Shown here: positions 60,609 through 64,000 of the stretch, one piece after another
Layout: each line of letters begins with the position of its first letter
How positions within the stretch are numbered: the stretch's first letter is position 1
NCBI RefSeq assembly: GCF_019575955.1
Contig: NZ_CP080575.1
Coordinates: 1,612,001 to 1,676,000 of the forward strand
Reading direction: 5' to 3'
From: Nesterenkonia pannonica
Lineage (GTDB): Bacteria; Actinomycetota; Actinomycetes; Actinomycetales; Micrococcaceae
DNA length: 64,000 nt
Program-made: the position numbers and the translations under genes
The notes under the pieces: generated by a model
Seen by the model: only the letters and a program-made list of their open reading frames with translations
The model's database searches: none
Told to the model about the DNA's origin: nothing

Positions 60609-62246
60609 ATGACCAAGCACTACGACGTCGTGGTGGTAGGCGGCGGAGCCTCCGGCTGCGCCCTTGCGGCCCGACTCAGCGAGAACCCAGACATGTCTGT
60701 TCTGCTCATCGAAGCTGGGCCAGTCCCCGGAGCGGGCGAGACGCACACCGGAGACTCGCAGCTTACGAGCTCCCTGCAGTCAGTTTACTCAGGCCACGAC
60801 CTGAACTGGGACTACCCCAGTTCCCTGTTCGAGGGGCGGAGTGGAAGGTGGCCCGCGGCAGGGCCTTGGGCGGGTCGATGGCCATCAATGGGGTACTTCG
60901 TAAGGGCCCACCCGGGAGACTTCGCCGAATGGGCGGCCGCCTCCGGAGACGACCCGCGCCACTCGTCATGGTCGTACCCCAACGCCCTCCCGATTCTCCG
61001 AGCACTCGAGACGGACCTGGACTATCCGGATTCGACGCTGCATGGCAGAACGGGGCCCATGAAGATTGCTCGCGTGTGGACACAGTCTCCGCGCGAGGGT
61101 GCATCAGGACCATTGGACGACTCTTTTCTCGCCGCAGCGCTCAGCGGCGGTGCCGTGTGGGAAGCAGACAAGAACGCCGGTGGCATACCCGGTATAGGTC
61201 CTGTGCCGATGAACTCGATCGGCGGTGTCCGACTGCATCCCGGGATGCAGTACGCGGCACCGGCTAGGAGCGGCCCAACCTGGAGGTCCGGGGAGCTCTC
61301 GCGCGCTCAGACTGCGCTTTCATGGACGGCGAGTCGTCGGAGTTGACGTCAGTGCTGCTGCCCATGGAGGCATTGCCGCTTAGCGTGGAGAGCATCGACT
61401 GCGGAGAAGTGGTGCTCACCGCAGGGGCTATCGCAACACCGCAGCTGCTCCTTCTGTCCGGGATCGGGTAGGCCGAACAGCTGCACCGTCACGGAGTGAG
61501 CGTGCGTGCAGAGCTCCCCGGCGTGGGCCAGGGAGTGAGCGAGCATCCGGACGTCGGCCTGCCCCTGGTGGTGCGCCCGGGGTTGAGCAGACCGACGCCG
61601 CAACCGCCTTCACGCTCTCCTGGAACTTTTCAGCCGGAACTCGGCCAGACGGTGCGCCGGGGGCGGACCGCGGCAGACCTCTGAGCCCCGATCAGCAGAA
61701 CGAGGTGATATCGAGCTGCTCCTGACGTCGGTGCCCCACAGCCGCCTCTTCGGAATTGAAACTGACCTCGCACGGCGAACCTACTCGCTGCTGGTCGGCC
61801 TCCAGCGCCCCGAATCCCGAGGTCTGATTTCGCTCCGTTCGAACAGTCCGTTCAGTCCGCCGAACATCGACTACCGCTTCCTGACTGCCGGGGAGGACCT
61901 GAGAGGCTCCGCGTCGGCATGCGGACCGCGGTGGATGTGCTGGACGCGGAACCTGTGCGCGCACTTCTTGCGGATTCAGCCGGAGAGCGCCTGGGGCGGT
62001 GATGGACGACAAGGCGACGTGGCAGAGGCGGCTGCGCGCACATATCGGTCTCCGCTTCCACACGTGCGGCAGCGCGAGGATGGGACCGGCGTCCCGCGCC
62101 GACTCTGTGACGGACTCCGCAGGAGTGGTGCACGGCGTGGAAGGTCTGCGAGTGGCGGACCTGTCTCTGCTGCCCTCAGCTCCTCGCGGGGACCGGCGAA
62201 CACTGCAGTGTTCATCGGAGAGATGATCGCGCGCGCCATGGCGTAG
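60609..62246 (+). CDS. mftG: mycofactocin system GMC-family oxidoreductase MftG
   Basis: FAD-dependent GMC oxidoreductase, about 545 residues. YDVVVVGGGASGCALAARLSENPDMSVLLIEAG is the FAD motif. RGRALGGS precedes the GMC signature, and PGDFAEWAAASGDD follows. VVLTAGAIATPQLLLLSGIG is the second signature. It is interrupted by TAG at 61468-61473, where GGGCCGGCC would give GIGPAEQL. The C-terminal catalytic region is HTCGSARMG and VVHGVEGLRVADLSLLP, then NTAVFIGEMIARAMA. In the mft locus this enzyme reoxidises mycofactocinol and passes electrons toward the respiratory chain (family knowledge). Many frameshifts (near 60840, 61265, 61360, 61700, 62185). Confidence 0.85.
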
Positions 62247-62259
62247 CCGTCCGGCTTCG

Positions 62260-63247
62260 TCACCCCGCGGTCTGCAGAGCCGCGTCGTCGGCCGCGTCGG
62301 ACTCCGCCGCATCAGCCAGCCAGTGCTCCACGTCGATCGCAGCGGTGCAGCCTGAGCCTGCCGCCGTGATGGCCTGGCGATACGTGGGGTCCAGAACGTC
62401 CCCGGCAGCGAAGACGCCGGGGAGGGAGGTCCTGGAGCTTCGACCGTCGACCCAGGCAGTGCCCGCGTCAGTGAGCCTCAGCTGGTCTCGGAACAGGGCC
62501 GTGCGGGGTCGTGACCGATCGCGACGAACACTCCTGTGACGTCGAGCACGGACGCATCTCCGGTCACGGTGTCCCGGAGAATCAGGCGACTGACCTTGTC
62601 TTCGCCCTGAACCTCGGTCACCTCCGCGTTCCAGAGGAAGCTGATCTTCTCATTGGCCTTCGCCCGATCCTCCATAATTTTGGAGGCTCGAAGCTCCTCA
62701 CGGCGGTGCACGACCGTCACACGGGAGGCAAACTTGGTCAGGAAGAGGGCTTCCTCCATGGCGGAGTCGCCGCCGCCGACCACGGCGATGTGCTGCTCAC
62801 GGAAGAAGAAGCCGTCGCAGGTGGCGCACCAGCTCACTCCGTGCCCCGAGAACTCCTTCTCCCCGGGGACGCCCAGCTCACGGTAGGCCGACCCGGTGGC
62901 GAGAATGACGGCCCTCGAGTGCAGCACGGCTCCGGCGCCGGTGGTGACCTCCTTGATGGGGCGGTCCAGGATCAGTGCCGCGGCGTCCTCGTGACGGATG
63001 TCGGTGCCGAAGCGACGCGCCTGCTGCTCCATCTTCATCATGAGGTCGGGCCCCATGATTCCTTCGGGGAAGCCTGGGTAGTTCTCCACATCGGTGGTGT
63101 TCATCAGCTCACCGCCTGCGGTCACCGATCCGGCCAGCAGTATGGGCTTCAGGTTGGCTCGGGCGGCATAGACGGCAGCGGTGTACCCGCAGGGCCGGAG
63201 CCGACGATGATGAGGTCATGGACCAGGTCTGGGGTCTGTTCTGTCAC
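62260..63247 (-). CDS. trxB: thioredoxin-disulfide reductase-like flavoprotein
   Basis: FAD/NAD(P) pyridine nucleotide-disulfide oxidoreductase, about 329 residues. GTG start at 63247 gives [48 protein letters not shown], the redox pair [14 protein letters not shown], the NADPH motif [28 protein letters not shown] and [12 protein letters not shown] follow. After a break near 62485 it ends with [28 protein letters not shown]. These are all classical TrxB motifs. No thioredoxin gene is beside it. It sits between mftG and mftF, convergent to mftG by 13 bp, so a role in mycofactocin or UGSC redox chemistry is possible but unproven. Confidence 0.9.
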
Positions 63248-63281
63248 GATGGGTCCTTCATGCTAGAGAGTGCTGCGTCAC

Positions 63282-64000
63282 TCACTCATGGTCACCGGCT
63301 TCGCGTCCTCGAACAGAGTTCGTTCCATCACATGGAACGTGGAGGAGGCGGCGACGGCCCTGTGCGGCCGTTGCGCAGCAGCTAACCCGGGACCGCTTGG
63401 GTCGCGTCGGCAGCAGCGCTCGGACTGAACGCGCACGCCACGCCCCGATCCACACACCCAGGCCGTAGGCGCAGTCGTCCAGCCGACGGGCCAGGGCGAA
63501 GCGGAAGGGGTCCATCCGGGGTTTCAGCCGCCCGTACTCCCATCCTGCATCTGCAAGTGCGGCCATCAGCACAAGACGGCGAGCGCGCGGAGAGATGCTC
63601 GCCGCAGCTGCGGCTGCAGGCCACCAGTGGCGAAGCGTCAGTGCCAGACCCTGGGCTGCCGCGGAGGTCAGTCCGAAGGTCGACAGCCGGAGGGCCAGCA
63701 CCGTGCGTGCGCCCAGCTCTGGCGTCGTCCTGCGCAGCCGATGGAGATTGACCGCCGTGGCGATCAGGGTGGCGGCGGATGCCGCAGGCACTGACCAGGC
63801 CCTCTGGGCTGCGAGCGCGCCCAGAACGATGCCCGCCCATGGAGACATCACAGCAGGGGCGACGAGTGCTCCGTGCCGCTGTGCCAGCAGCGCCGCTCCG
63901 GTGCCGTAGATGAACTTGCGGCCGAGCCAGGCTTCCACGCTGGAACGGTGCTGGTGCTCGACGACGGACTGCGGCTCGTAGCGGACTCGCCACCCGTCAT
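63282..64000 (-). CDS. mftF: mycofactocin glycosyltransferase MftF-like, C-terminal part
   Basis: C-terminal ~240 residues of a family 2 glycosyltransferase; the 5' part lies beyond the right edge. GWRVRYEPQSVVEHQHR is the end of the GT2 domain, followed by VEAWLGRKFIYGTGAALLAQRHGALVAPAVMSPWAGIV. A hydrophobic helical region comes next, then DPFRFALARRLDDCAYGLGVWIGAWRARSVRALLP. This order (GT2 end, FYGTSAAPLA-like string, membrane helices, DDxAYGxGVWxG) is that of MftF, which adds glucose units to mycofactocin. The charged tail after LLPTRP may be a frameshift product. Assignment is supported by mftA, mftB, mftR and mftG nearby. Confidence 0.75.
   Translation of the reverse strand, partial: DGWRVRYEPQSVVEHQHRSSVEAWLGRKFIYGTGAALLAQRHGALVAPAVMSPWAGIVLGALAAQRAWSVPAASAATLIATAVNLHRLRRTTPELGARTVLALRLSTFGLTSAAAQGLALTLRHWWPAAAAAASISPRARRLVLMAALADAGWEYGRLKPRMDPFRFALARRLDDCAYGLGVWIGAWRARSVRALLPTRPKRSRVSCCATAAQGRRRLLHVPCDGTNSVRGREAGDHE

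Noticed and set aside
381-60776. GTAAGC/GCTTAC as a dispersed regulatory or uptake sequence
   Set aside because: Many copies lie in conserved codons where family proteins need the residues GCCGGC would encode, and some create stops in essential genes. A functional dispersed element would not be placed that way.
1-64000. tRNA, rRNA, CRISPR array, insertion sequence or prophage
   Set aside because: I saw no tRNA-like or rRNA sequence, no spaced direct repeats, and no transposase, integrase or phage gene on either strand.

Overview
The window is high-GC DNA of an actinobacterium. It carries mshA (mycothiol synthesis), DUF4191, DUF4192, PAC2 and DUF7455 proteins, a HelY-type helicase, and sigA and parE either side of a DUF7455 gene. 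The order rel-secF-secD-yajC-ruvB-ruvA-ruvC-yebC-pgsA-HIT-thrS is the one expected in Micrococcales. A Micrococcaceae-like organism is my inference; I could not search a database.

Layout. 1-4 kb: helicase fragment, an acetaldehyde dehydrogenase/DUF779 operon and its divergent GAF regulator. 4-13 kb: ctaB, parE, sigA, DUF4192, PAC2, pepA. 13-20 kb: lipoate-enzyme block (lpd, E2, lipB, lipA). 20-25 kb: rpsD, alaS, ruvX. 25-38 kb: a long minus-strand housekeeping run from thrS to rel. 38-42 kb: rpiB, globin, thioesterase, mshA. 42.5-64 kb: an accessory catabolic island joined to a mycofactocin locus.

The island has two divergent arms. The minus arm holds a small CxxC protein, a 'DGLPV' protein of unknown function, an SDR and a CoA-transferase with both halves apparently in one chain. 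The plus arm holds two NDMA-type alcohol dehydrogenases around an aldehyde dehydrogenase, a UGSC-family protein, another zinc dehydrogenase and an amidohydrolase. A five-gene peptide/opine-type ABC importer follows. Next come mftB and mftA (minus), mftR and mftG (plus), trxB, and the 3' part of an mftF-like glycosyltransferase at the right edge. mftA (37 codons, C-terminus IDGMCGVY) is very short and easy to miss. The inferred scheme is import, alcohol to aldehyde to acid oxidation with mycofactocin as redox carrier, then CoA activation. The substrate is unknown.

Sequence quality matters for every entry. Almost every long gene is split by single-base deletions, mostly in G or C runs. In addition, GCCGGC is replaced at about 45 places by GTAAGC/GCTTAC or by hybrid forms (GCTTAAGC, GCTAAGC, GTTAAGC, GTAGGC). 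The replacements hit invariant codons (Walker A of the helicase, AlaRS, ParE, E2) and create false stops in ctaB, pepA, the globin and mftG. I read these as systematic miscalls at a modified GCCGGC motif, not as mutations. CDS coordinates therefore span the whole gene, and frameshifts are noted rather than called pseudogenes.
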